Shown here piece after piece: positions 20,334 through 31,212 of a stretch of DNA of 64,000 nucleotides. The notes beneath the pieces were generated by a model. It worked only from the letters and a program-made list of their open reading frames with translations. It made no database searches and was not told the origin of the DNA. Origin of the DNA: Gorsachius magnificus (Eukaryota > Chordata > Aves > Pelecaniformes > Ardeidae); assembly GCA_034008185.1 (NCBI GenBank), contig CM067081.1:28394806-28458805 (forward strand). Reading direction: 5' to 3'. The position numbers and the translations under genes were made by a program. How positions within the stretch are numbered: position 1 is the first letter of the stretch; each line of letters begins with the position of its first letter.

Positions 20334-23300
20334 AAAAAAAACCTGGGAGATTGAATTATTGCATCTTTTATAGTATGTCATTGAAAGTTTTATCTATAAA
20401 GTAATGTCTATTTATCTGAATATGAAAAATAGAATTTTTAGGTACATTGGTCTCATTTTGAACTGTTTCACCCATGGGAATCATGTTCTGTCATTCATGC
20501 TTTTCAGTGCCTGTTGCAGTGTAAGCAGAAATGGTAATGAGCGATTTCATGCTACTCACTTCTCCATGGGTGTCAGTGGGACAGTTTACAAAGTAAGGAA
20601 AACATAAGCAGACCAAGGGCTTCTACACCATGATTAAATGAGTTTCTAGTGAAAGGGTTTTAAAAGAATGAGGGCGGCTGAGTGTTGATGTGATTTGCAT
20701 TTGACAATGTACCCATTTATCCTCTTCCTTCATTTCTTCGAATACAATGAGTTGGGTCAAATCCTGATGTAAACGAAGTCCAGGCTGTGCTGGACGGAAC
20801 ATCCAGCAGGTGATGACTGTGCTAAACCAACAGTGCTGGGAGGTTAATTAGAAGCTGAATCCAGGAAATACTTAGAAAGTCATAATTTCTCCATGAGAAT
20901 TATGGTCTGGAGGGCTCAAAATAGTATGGACAGATGCTGCCTTCTGGATGAAGTAGTGAGATTTTTTACCTATTTCAACTGCTCTTCATTTATCACCCTG
21001 TGGAGATTTATCTTTGTTGATATCAAGGGCTGTATAAAAGTGTTTTGTAATATACACCAGATATTCCCAAAACAGCTTCCTTTTTTTGCCTAATTGTATG
21101 TTTCTGCAGCAAAGCTGTGGTAAGAGCTATACGTAGGAAAGGGAATATGAAAAATAGTGTAAAGTAGCAACATTTTATATTGCCATGGATGTTTGGAAAT
21201 AAACACCTACTGACCACTCAGTAGGAGTGGAGTGGGAACCATGACATGCAGTCTGGTAAACCTTTCCTAGGAACCTGAATACTTCATTATGTCTGGTTCC
21301 ATATCAATAAACAGCATTGGATTTGCATTTTTAGGAAAGGCAATAATCAAGTTTGAAAATATGCCTTAGTTGTTGTTTTCTTGGAGCCACTAAGAAGACA
21401 TTAGTCCTAGGAGGTGTACTTTATATTAAATCTGGAAGCAAAATAATGCAAAACTCTATTGAAATGGCACTGAAGCCCAGGGTTTTATTTCCATCCCTAG
21501 GTCTGCCAGGTAACTTCATACATTTTGTAAAATGCATATATTTTTGGCTATATAAGTGATTTTTTTTTCAATTGTGCAAGGGAGCAGAATAATGAGGGCA
21601 CTCCTGAGGTAGTTTGGAATTATGCTCTTAAAAATACAACTTTCTCATACACGTGTTGTCTGAGGCACAGTATTTGAAAAGTACTGAGGAAGGATTAAGA
21701 AAAAAAAAATCCAAACACAAGTATCCCAACACAATTATTATCATGGACAAGACAAGCTGCTTGACACTGAAGAGCAACAAGATGATGACTTGTTTTAATT
21801 TTAAAATTTTCCTTTTGGGAAAGAAAGAAAAAAAATCACTTCCTTCACTTGAAAGAAATTCCTTTTTTTTTATTTTAAATCATGAAAGTGTGAATTTGAC
21901 TTTACATCATGTAAAGAAGAATACCAATTTAGGTCAGCTTACTCACTGGAAATGCACCATCACTTTTATGTAAGGTTGCTAATTAAAAAAGATCCTTTTG
22001 AGGAGGCTGGAGCTCAGAAAACTCTCTAGTGATGGCCTAGAGTCAGAAAATGACTAAAGTATTTAACTGAAAATCAATTTTCAGTATGTTGTGTCCATAT
22101 TGCCTTAAAATACAGTCATAAGTCTTGCTGTAAAACAGCACAGAAATTGTGGTGATACTGCTGTTATCTCTTAGAAAGAAAGATTAATCTTCTTTGTAGT
22201 GCAAAACACGCTACTGAGTAGGCATTGGCTGTTGGGATAGTTGAAAAATGTGCAGTGAGAGAGAAACATTAATTTACAAAAAGGCAAGTCATTCGTAGCA
22301 CTTTTACACAATTTCTTGTATAAATACTAGTCTTACATCTATTGGGGTAGAAGGAGGAGGAAGGAATGAAAGATTACCAAATGGCTAAGAGGGGTTTAGA
22401 TCATATAACTTTTAGGACATGTACTAATGATCTGATTGATAGAAATGACTATCTGTTATAATGACTTGCCCATCCATTAACAAATAAACATAGAATAATC
22501 ATTTTCATTTCAGGTCAAGCCTTGGAACAGTGTGCACAGCATCTCCCTTGTATTCTCCAGGTGAAATTCTGGTTTTGCTGGACCAGTACAACCAAGGTGT
22601 GGGTATTCTAGGCTGGAATCAAAGTATATCAGCAGTGCAGTGCAAATACAGCCTTTTCTCCTGTGCTGTGTCTGCTGCATGCATAAACGCTGGCCATTGC
22701 CACTGAGTTTCTGAAACCCACTCAAAGACTCCATTCACACATTGAGACACCCTGTGTATGTATATTTTCATCCTGTTGTCATCAGCAGAACTGAAACACA
22801 CACATAAATAATGCCATAGTATAAGAGGAGTACACTCTGAATTCCTCTATGTCTCTGAAAAGAAAATGTTTATAGCAAGCATATAAGCACAGGGCTGTCA
22901 GATGTTGAGCTAAACGACTTTTCATTTGTTTGTTAGTGTTTTAAACTAACACTTCGTTTAGAGAAAAATGCTGGGTTTGTCAACTTAAACTATTCAAAAG
23001 TAATTTCAGCACTCACACAATCACAGAGCTAAACAGTCATTGCAGCTAACATTTACATGAATTGCCAATACCTCACTGAAAGGGAGTGAGCAACCCCTTC
23101 ACTGAACAGCCTATGCCAGGCATTGGGCAACTCCTAGGGTAGCAAAGACTTTCATTAATGTTACAGCTCGGAAGGGGGCGGGGGGAGAAAAACAACTAAA
23201 TCCTTGTTTGCTAATGGTCTATCATAATGGGGAAGCCAGAACAGAAAAGGAATGACGAATCACTTTCTGCACACTTGGGATAGGGTCCCTTAGTTTTGTT

Positions 23301-24094
23301 CCAATACGTGTAATTAAATACTTACTGAAATTTATACACGTGTTTTGAAAGACAATTCTGCACACAGGCTAGGTGCTGTTGTTACCAACAAGATCCACCA
23401 GACAGTCTGAATGGAAACACAGCATAAAATTGAGACAGCATATTGTAAGTTCTTCTCAGTGGTAAGAACTTTTCTGCCAGTGTACACACCAAAAAGCTGG
23501 TGGTACAATAGAAAACATATTATTTAGCACTTGAGGATTTCTAAATTATTCAAAGTATGCTAATTTAGGGGGCTTAATAGTCAATTATTCAAAGAAATAT
23601 TTCCACAAAAAGGGTTGAGCAATACCCATATCAGATGCCCCAGATACCCTCAACTTTTGCACTATCCAATAACTTCCCAGAAAAGGCAGCATTAATAAGA
23701 TATATGTCTTAGTCAACACTTCCAAAACTGTGTACAATTAGGGATATCTTTCAATATTTCAGTACCTCAGTAGAGGTGCCTTACTTTTAGATATGTTGAG
23801 TGATTAATTTACTCATAAAAAAAAGTAAAAATACAAACCACTTATTTGGTTGATTACAAATCAGTAGTGAAATCTGTGTAACCCAAGCATGAACACAGGA
23901 TGGGTTGATTTTAAGACACGTTCAGCATCTGATGTTCTTCGGTGCCTACAAGGAGACCTGCATTTATGATAGCTGCCTACTCAGACAAATGTTGCAGGAA
24001 TGTGAATGATTACTTATATTTAGATTTTAACTTTCAGCAGAAAAATGCAGGTGATGCAAAGGAAAAGATGTTCTAGAGATAGCACAGTGCGAGT
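20334..24094. other. Unique AT-rich DNA
   Basis: No recognisable repeat or exon. A local GC-box-like GGAAGGGGGCGGGGGGAG lies at 23171-23188. ORFs are short and unsupported. Confidence 0.5.
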
Positions 24095-24205
24095 ATAGAT
24101 TGTCTGGTGAGTTTGGGGAATCTCTATCACTGAGTGTTAGACAGATTTCTATCAGGAAAGGTTTAGGTGTATCCTGATGGGTTGGACTGGATTACCTGGA
24201 GTACC
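24095..24205 (+). mobile_element. Ancient CR1 3' UTR remnant
   Basis: GGGGAATCTCTATCACTGAG, then AGACAGATTTCTATCAGGAA, then GGGTTGGACTGGATTACCTG follow the order of old CR1 3' ends (valine/proline-rich ORF2 terminus, then the GGACTGGATGACCT segment). Short and diverged, with no tail. Confidence 0.5.
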
Positions 24206-24236
24206 TATAATAATCATCATCATCATTATCATCATT
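24206..24236. repeat. (ATC)n microsatellite
   Basis: ATAATAATCATCATCATCAT-type repeat directly after the ancient CR1 remnant; it may have grown from the CR1 tail. Confidence 0.75.
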
Positions 24237-25649
24237 GGAACAAGGACTAGGAACAGTTCTAAGAGAATATTCTATTAATAATTTTTGGCATTGGCATGCA
24301 TAGTAAGAAGTGATTCTCACCTGATGTTGTGAGTATCTTCATCTCCATCAACCTAATTTGAAAAGATGTAAATTATGTGGATTGTCCTTAACACACTTGG
24401 CTTGTTTGTGGCCCTTCTCAGCATAGGAGGAATGGTCCTATGAATATCTTTTCTCTAAATAGTCTCCAGCATCTGCCAGTTGAATAAACTGAGAACTTCC
24501 CAGCAGAAGAGCTTCTACTTTGTGAAGAGAGAGGACAAAGAAGAGAACAGTAACAAATCCTCTGTATTTTTTTTCAGAACAATTAAATAACTCTCTAATT
24601 GTTCTTTCTTTGCATCCTGGAGCTCTATTCCCTCCCTTTGACATGAACTTCCTTTTCCCCTTCCAAGGGAACAGCTTGGGGCAAACGCTTCATGGGCTGT
24701 GGATGATAGCTCTAAGAGCTTAAGAAATTCCTCACATTCTGTGCATAAGCCATGACCCGCAGATAGTCAAGGACACACTCCCAGGCATTTTGTCTTGTGA
24801 TTTTGGCTTGGCTAGTTAGTGAGAACTGATAAATCACTCCCACCCAAGGTGATGAAAAGTAATCTGTCTGTGAGACCACTGTGCCATTAATTCCTTTCTA
24901 CTGGTTTCACAGAAACAAGAAACAGAGAATCCAGCCAGAAAGCACATGACCTGGGACATTTGCCTATGTGAGCTTTTCCTTCTTCGGGTATCTTGCAGTT
25001 GCATAGCTGTGAGGAATTTTTAATTGGTTTTCACAAAGGACGAGCCTTTATCTTGAATGTTCTGGTCTGGCATTCAACCACATTTAAAGCTCCCCTATAT
25101 CGTTGTGCACTTGAAGTCTCATCACTAATGACTAGCAATTAGAAAAGGTTCATTTAAGAAAAGTTAGATTGAGTTTATATTGCTGAATAGAGTTGTATTG
25201 TTAAGAGCCACTACTGTCATGCCTCCAGTTTCTTCTCTCTCTCCTAAGCACCACCGGATTCAGGGAATAAGGAAAAGATGAGTGAGGTAATAGGAATAAA
25301 TTGAAGTGACAGAAATAAATACCCTTTTTAAAAAAATACTCTGTCTCAAATTATTGTTATCTGTGCTCAAGACATACTCAGTTGAGTGCAGGTCTCACAG
25401 GGCCATACTGTCAACATGCACTGGGAGGGGTGATCCTTGCCCTGCAGATTTTATCTAGTGAAGAAGAAAAGGTGGGAGAGCAGAAACTGAAACACAGACT
25501 GGGAACATGACTTACCCAAGTAATTTCTTATGGCAGTAACAGAGCTCATTTCTGTGCGCTTTAAGACCTTAAAAAGCTTAGATTACCTGCATCTGATATT
25601 GCCAGCTTTTAACTAACATATTTTCTCAACTGTTTGATATAATGAGGAA
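24237..25649. other. Unique DNA, nothing recognised
   Basis: Scattered A/T-rich sequence with no repeat family or exon that I can support. Confidence 0.5.
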
Positions 25650-25975
25650 TTTGCTGCTGCAGCTGAATGAACATGAGTCTATGGGATCCATCCCAGGGTA
25701 CTGAGAGTGTTGGCTGATGTTATTGTGAAACCTCTCTCAGTTATTTATCAATGGTCTTGGGAATCTGGAGGGGTTCCACTTGACTGAAAGCTAGGAAATG
25801 TTATTCCAGTTTTCAACAGGGCAAGAAAGTCCGGTGCCTGGTAAAATTATGGAGAAGATTATTCTGGGAGTTGTTGAAAAACACTTGAAAGACTATGCAG
25901 TCAACAGTCAAAGCCAACACCAGTTCATGAAGGGAAAGTCATGCCTTACTAACTTAATTTACTTTTATGACAAGG
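25650..25975 (+). mobile_element. CR1 LINE, RT domain N-terminal part (left of LTR)
   Basis: CTGCTGCAGCTGAATGAACA, GGGATCCATCCCAGGGTACT and the HQFMKGKSCLTNLIYFYDK translation (25900-25975) are the CR1 RT fingers region. It is interrupted in the YDK codons by the LTR at 25976 and continues at 26910. Confidence 0.9.
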
Positions 25976-26909
25976 TGTGGTAGGCTGATGTTGGCTGGAT
26001 GCCAAGCGCCCACCAAAGCCACTCTATCACTCCCCCCACCTCAGCTGGACAAGGGAGAGAAAATGTAAAGAAGGGCTCATGGGTTGAGATAAGGACAGGG
26101 GGAGATTGCTCACCAATTACTGTCACAGGCAAAACAGACTTGACTCAGGGTAATTAATTTAATTTGTTGCCAATTAAATCAGATAGGATAATGAGAAATA
26201 AAACCAGATCTTAAAAGCACCTTCCCCCAGTCCTCCTTTCTTCCCAGGCTTAATTTTACTCCCAAGTTCTCTACCTCCTCCACCCCCAGTGTCACAAGGG
26301 GACAGGGAATGGGGGCTGGGGTCAGTTCATGACATGCTGCCTCTGCCACTCCGTCTTCCCCACACTCTTCCCCTGCTCCAGCATGGCATCCCTCCCACAG
26401 GAGACAGCCCTCCATGAACTTATCCAGCATGAGTCCTTCCCAGGCCTTAATGCTCCAGCGTGGGTCCCCCATGGAGTCACATGTCCTGCCAGCAAACCTG
26501 CTCCATGCATTGTCAGGCTCCATAGCGGGAGTCTCCACCATGGACCTCCATGGGGTGCAGAGGGGACAGCCTGCCTCACCATGGACTGCACCCGAGCAGG
26601 GAAATCTTTGCTGCAGCAGCTGGAGCACCTCCTCCCCCTCCTTCTTCACTGACCTTGGTGTCTGCAGAGTTGTTCCTCTCACATACTTTCACTCCTCTCT
26701 TGTCTGCAATTGCAGAGGGATTTTTTCCCCTTCTTAAATATGTTATCCCAGAGGCGCTACCACCATCACTCATGGGCTCGGCCTTGGCCAGCAGTGGGTT
26801 CATCTTGGAGACTTCTGGCATTGACTCTATTGGATATAGGGGAAGCTTCTCACGAAGCCACCTGTGCAGCCCCCCTGCTGCCAAAACGTTGCCATGCAAA
26901 CCCAATACA
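25976..26909 (-). mobile_element. Solo LTR, ERVL-like family 2 (934 bp)
   Basis: The plus strand runs from TGTGGTAGGCTGATG to CAAACCCAATACA, flanked by a perfect 5-bp duplication CAAGG (25971-25975 and 26910-26914), inside CR1. Removing it restores the CR1 YDKV sequence. The first 150 bp resemble family 1 in layout (TG end, CACTC..CACTCCCCC, GAGAAAATG, GGTTGAGATAAGGACA), so the two families are related. GC-rich internal part. ORFs across it on both strands (up to 167 codons) are chance frames. Confidence 0.92.
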
Positions 26910-28073
26910 CAAGGTTTCCTGACTAATGGATGAAGGGAAGGCAGTGGATGTGGGGTTTCTTCATTTTATTTTAGCAGAGATTTTGATACTGTCTTTCATG
27001 ATATCCTTCTGGACCAAATGTCCAGCATACAGCTAGACATGTACACAATACATTGTGTGAACAATTGACTGAAGTGTCAGTCTCAAAGAGTTGTAGTAAA
27101 TGGGGTAACATCAGGATGACAGCCAGCCATTAGTGGTGTTCTCCAGGGGTATTTAGGGACAGTTCTCTTCAATATTTTTATCAATGACCTGGACACAGGA
27201 GTTGAATGTACACTAAGTTTGTCTACTATACTAAATAAGGAGGACCAACTGATTCCCTCAAGGGTGGAGACCCCTTACATAGACACTGTGATAGATTAGA
27301 GTGCTGGGTAATCACCAACTGTGTGAACTTCAACAAGAACAAATCTAGATTCTGCACCTGTGGTGGTGTCATCCTGGATGTATGTATACATTGGGGGACA
27401 AAAGTTTGGATTGCAGCCCTGCAGAAAGAGAGGGTTTGGTTGATGGTAAGCTCAATATGAGTCAACAATGTGCCCTGGTGGCCAAAAGAGCCAACTGTAT
27501 CCTGAGGTGCATTAGGCACAGTACAGCTAACCAGTTGAAAGAAGTGATTGTCCCACTATACTGCATTGGTGAAGCCTCATCTTGAGTACTGTGTGCATTT
27601 TGGATTCCACAACATAAGAAGGATATTAGAAAGTGTCCAAAAGAGGGCAACAAAGATGGCTAAAGGACTAGAGGGTAAGACATATGAGGAGCAGCTGAGG
27701 ATACTTGGTTTGTTCAGCTTAGAGAAGAGGAGACTGAGGAGTGACCTTATTGCTTTCTACAGCTCCTCACGAGGGGGAGCAGAGAGGTGCTGATCTATTT
27801 TCTCTGATGTCTGATGATAGAATGCAAGGGAATGGCTTAAAGCTGCATCAGACAAAATTCAGACTGGTCATTAGTAAAAAATTCTTCACTGAGAGGGTGC
27901 TCAAGCACTGGAACAAGCTCCCCAAGGAAGTGGTCATGGCCCCAAGCCTGTCAGTATCCAAGAAGCATTTGGTCAATGCTCTTAGATACATGGTTTAACT
28001 TTTAGGTTTCCCTGAGTAGAGTCAATGATTCTTGTGGGTCCCTTCCAACTCAGGATATTCTATGATTCTATGA
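26910..28073 (+). mobile_element. CR1 LINE, rest of ORF2 and 3' end (right of LTR)
   Basis: Continues from 25975: GATGAAGGGAAGGCAGTGGA, the GTAGTAAATGGGGTAACATC block, [40 protein letters not shown], and FRLVISKKFFTERVLKHWNK. The ORF2 stop at 27996-27998 is kept, then GGGTCCCTTCCAACTCAGGA and the tail ATTCTATGATTCTATGA. Indels near 27230-27380 disable the frame. With 25650-25975, about 1.5 kb of CR1. Confidence 0.94.
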
Positions 28074-29789
28074 ATCCTGGATATTGGGGTAGAAGAGGAA
28101 GCATTTGTCAAGGAAGCATAAAAAATAATACATTATTTAAAAGTACAAGAAATAATTTCATTTTCAAGTAAATAACATGGTTCCTCGCCTGAATTTTTCA
28201 TTTAACATTTTTAAGATTTTAAAACATATGTATGTTCAGAAAAATGCATTTATCAAATGCCTAACTGTACTTATTAAACACCTCTTCCAGCCTGACATTG
28301 TGAGATTGATATGAACTACTTCTATCAATCAGCACACAATGGGAATCTGATTAAAATTAAAAGAAAAAACAAAAAAAATCCCACCCAACTTGGTCTCTAT
28401 GAATAGTAAGTTAAATACATATCTCTGTTTTAGAACAGATTTCACTTTATTCTTTATGGTTTGAATCCCTTATACAAAGAATTATAACAGATCTTATTCT
28501 TCAGTTTATATTTGACAGCATTTATTCTCACAGTTCTTTCTATGCTTTTCCCCCAGATGGAATGTAGGGTTGTGATTTACTGTCAAATTCATTATTTAGT
28601 ATTTTGTGCTTTGTAGTGTAATGATGTAGAATTTACATCAAAACATTTATTACGTTGGCTGCACTATATTTTCCTCAGTATTATGTATTTCAAACTATTT
28701 TTAAGTATGTATGAATGTTGTACGTAAAATCTTTTAAAAATATTCTTTTGTGCTTTCTTATTTGACAAGGGTTTTTTTATGAAATCTTCCATTTAAATGA
28801 TTGAAAGTGATTTTAAAGAAGAAGTGATTTATTTATACTCATGAAAAAGTAACACAACTTTTTTTTGAAAAATTAATTATATTTTCCAGTCCACCCACTT
28901 TTGGGATAAGAACAAAGATTTTGAGCATTATACTACTTTTTTTTTTTTTTTTTTTTTCTTATTTAGCTTTACTTTTGGGCTACCCTACTGAGTTCTGGTT
29001 ATAGTGCAACATGTATTTTCTAAACCATGTGAATAAATTATACATCAAAGTAAAATGTCCTATTTGATTAAAAAAGAACCTATTCAGACATTATGACTTG
29101 TACCCCTCAGTGTGCAAGTAACAGTTGGAACCGCCATTGTGTTTGCTTTTAACTAAAGATGCAGAATATGGTTTTTAATTAAGCTCTGTTAGGATAGGTT
29201 TGGCATTAACAACCTATCGAGACACAGTTACCCAATGATATTTCACAAAAGTGAACAAAGATACTCCCTTATATGAAAAAGGAAGCTCTAGAGAACATTG
29301 CAGTGGGAAAACTTGATGATTACTGACTGCCATTAAGATATACCCATCATCTGTATATAGTCCATCTTTATAGGATTCTTCTAGTTGACCTTGGAGGCCT
29401 ATTTGACCCACCTGAATACATTCTCAAACAAATCTATTTGTGACATAAAGGTAATACATTTCCAGACAATAGCAAAAGAACAGATTCCGTAGCAGACAGG
29501 CAGGAGAAAGCTCGGGAGATAATTCAGCAGCCTCTGTACGTCACCATTAATTTATCACATCCTAGTGGTCCCTTTTCTTGATGCAAATGAACAAGCCTGC
29601 CAGCTTAGAAATGGTTTACTGCTTTATCTCATTCTTAGAGTTTTCTATTTGTACCACAGAGTTTATTCGCCCGCATACACCTCAGATCTGACTAGGCTAA
29701 TGAATACCCCAAACCTCTTACAATACACAAAGCCCTTACATTATGTCCCAACTGACTTTACAGATGAAAAAACCTTAAAACTATATTAA
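28074..29789. other. AT-rich unique DNA
   Basis: Strongly AT-rich with many T runs, including T21 at 28937-28957. No repeat family recognised. Confidence 0.5.
28937..28957. repeat. T21 homopolymer
   Basis: Run of 21 T followed by CTTATTTAGC. Confidence 0.9.
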
Positions 29790-31212
29790 TAGAAATGGTG
29801 TCAAAGGCTTTACTAAAGTTGAGGTAGAGAACATCCACAGCCTTTCCCTTGTCCACTGAGTGGGTCATCTTGTCATAGAAGGAGATCTAGTTAGTCAAGC
29901 AGGACCTCCCTTTCATAAACCCATGTTGACTGGGCCTGATCGCCTGGTTGTCCTGGACATGTTGTGTGATGTCAATGAAGACGATCTGCTTCATGACATT
30001 CCCTGGCACCAAGGTCAGAATGACAGGCCTATAGTTCCCAGGATCCTCCCTCTGGCCCTTCTTGTAAATTGGCATCACATTTGCCAACTTCTAGTCAAGT
30101 GGAACTTCCTCAGTGATCCAAGATTGCTGATAGATGATGGAAAGGGGGTTGGTGAGCACCTCTGCCAGCTTCCTCAGTTCCCTTGGGTGGACCCGGTCTG
30201 GCCCCATAGACTTGTTTGTGTCTAATTGGCCGAGCAGGTCACTAACCTTTTCCTCTTGGATCATGGGAGCTTTGTTCTGCTCCACGTCCCTGCCTTCTGG
30301 CTCAGGGGCCTGGGTGCCCAGCAAACAGCTGACCTTACTATTAAAGACTGAGGCAAATAAGGCATTAAGTACCTCAGCCTTATCCTCATCCTTTGTCACT
30401 ATAGTTCTCCCTGCATCTAGTAAATGATGAAGATTCTCTTTGGCCCTACTTTTGTTGTTAATATATTCATGGAAACATTTTTTATTATTTTTCACATAAC
30501 TGGCTGATTTAAATTCTAGTTGAGCTTAAACCTTTCTAATTTTCTTTCTGCATGACCTCACAACATCCTTGTAGTCCTTCTGAGATTCCTGCCCCTTCTT
30601 CAAAAGCTCATAGATTTTCCTCTTTTTCTGAGATCCAGCCAAAGTTCTCTGTTCAGCCAGGCCAGTTTTCTTTCCCGATGGCTTATCTTCTGGCACATGG
30701 GGACAGCTTGCTTTTGCGCCTCCAGGATTTCCTTCTTGAAGAGCATCCAGCCTTCTTGGGATCCTTTGCCCTTTAGGACTGCCTCCCAAGGGACTTTGTC
30801 AATGAACCTTCTGAACAGTCCAAAGTCTGCCCTCTGAAATCCAAGGTGGTAGTTCTGCTGCCCACCCTACCCCCACCCCCCTTCTCCAAGAATCCAGAAT
30901 TCTGTCATTTCATGATCACTGTGCCCCAGGTGTCCTCCAACCATCATATCACCCACAAGGCCTTCTCTGTTTGCAAACAACAGGTCCAGTGGGGTGCCTT
31001 CCCTAGTTGTCTCACTCACCAGCTGTGTCAGGAACTTAGAGTCATAGAATAGAATCATAGAATCATTTAGGTTGGAAAAGACCTTTGAGATCAAGTCCAA
31101 GTTGTCTTCCACGGACTCCAGGAACCTCCTAGACTGTTTCCTTTCTGCTGTATTGTACCTCCAGCAGACATCTGGTAAGTTGAAATCCCCCACGAGAACA
31201 AGGGCAGAGACC
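29790..31212 (-). mobile_element. CR1 LINE, endonuclease end to RT start (1.4 kb)
   Basis: Minus-strand frames give, 5' to 3': MGDFNLPDVCWRYNTAERK (endonuclease, 31193 onward), the LGHSDHEMTEF motif with the catalytic SDH, a basic KKRKIYELLKKGQESQKDY linker, CFHEYINNKSRAKENLHHLL, VHPRELRKLAEVLTNPLSII, and the RT start MANVMPIYKKGQREDPGNYR ... HGFMKGRSCLTN. It ends near 29790, just before the FSKAF motif. Several frames are long (up to 134 codons), so this copy is less decayed than the one at 318. No 3' tail: both ends are truncated, unusual for CR1, or the rest was deleted. Carries a CR1 stub at 31039-31098. Confidence 0.93.
31039..31098 (-). mobile_element. CR1 3'-end stub nested in another CR1
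   Basis: AGAGTCATAGAATAGAATCA, then the AATCATTTAGGTTGGAAAAG block, then ACCTTTGAGATCAAGTCC is the reverse complement of a young CR1 3' terminus and tail. The host CR1 text resumes at AAGTTGTCTTCC and is otherwise continuous across it. CTTA/AAGTT around the junctions may be a short target repeat. Confidence 0.88.

Noticed and set aside
23166..23190. GC-box-like GGGGGCGGGG as a promoter
   Set aside because: Isolated in AT-rich DNA with no other promoter features or nearby exon.
26179..26933. Overlapping ORFs of 107-167 codons on both strands
   Set aside because: They lie entirely in the GC-rich solo LTR 25976-26909, where stop codons are rare, overlap one another in several frames and resemble no protein.
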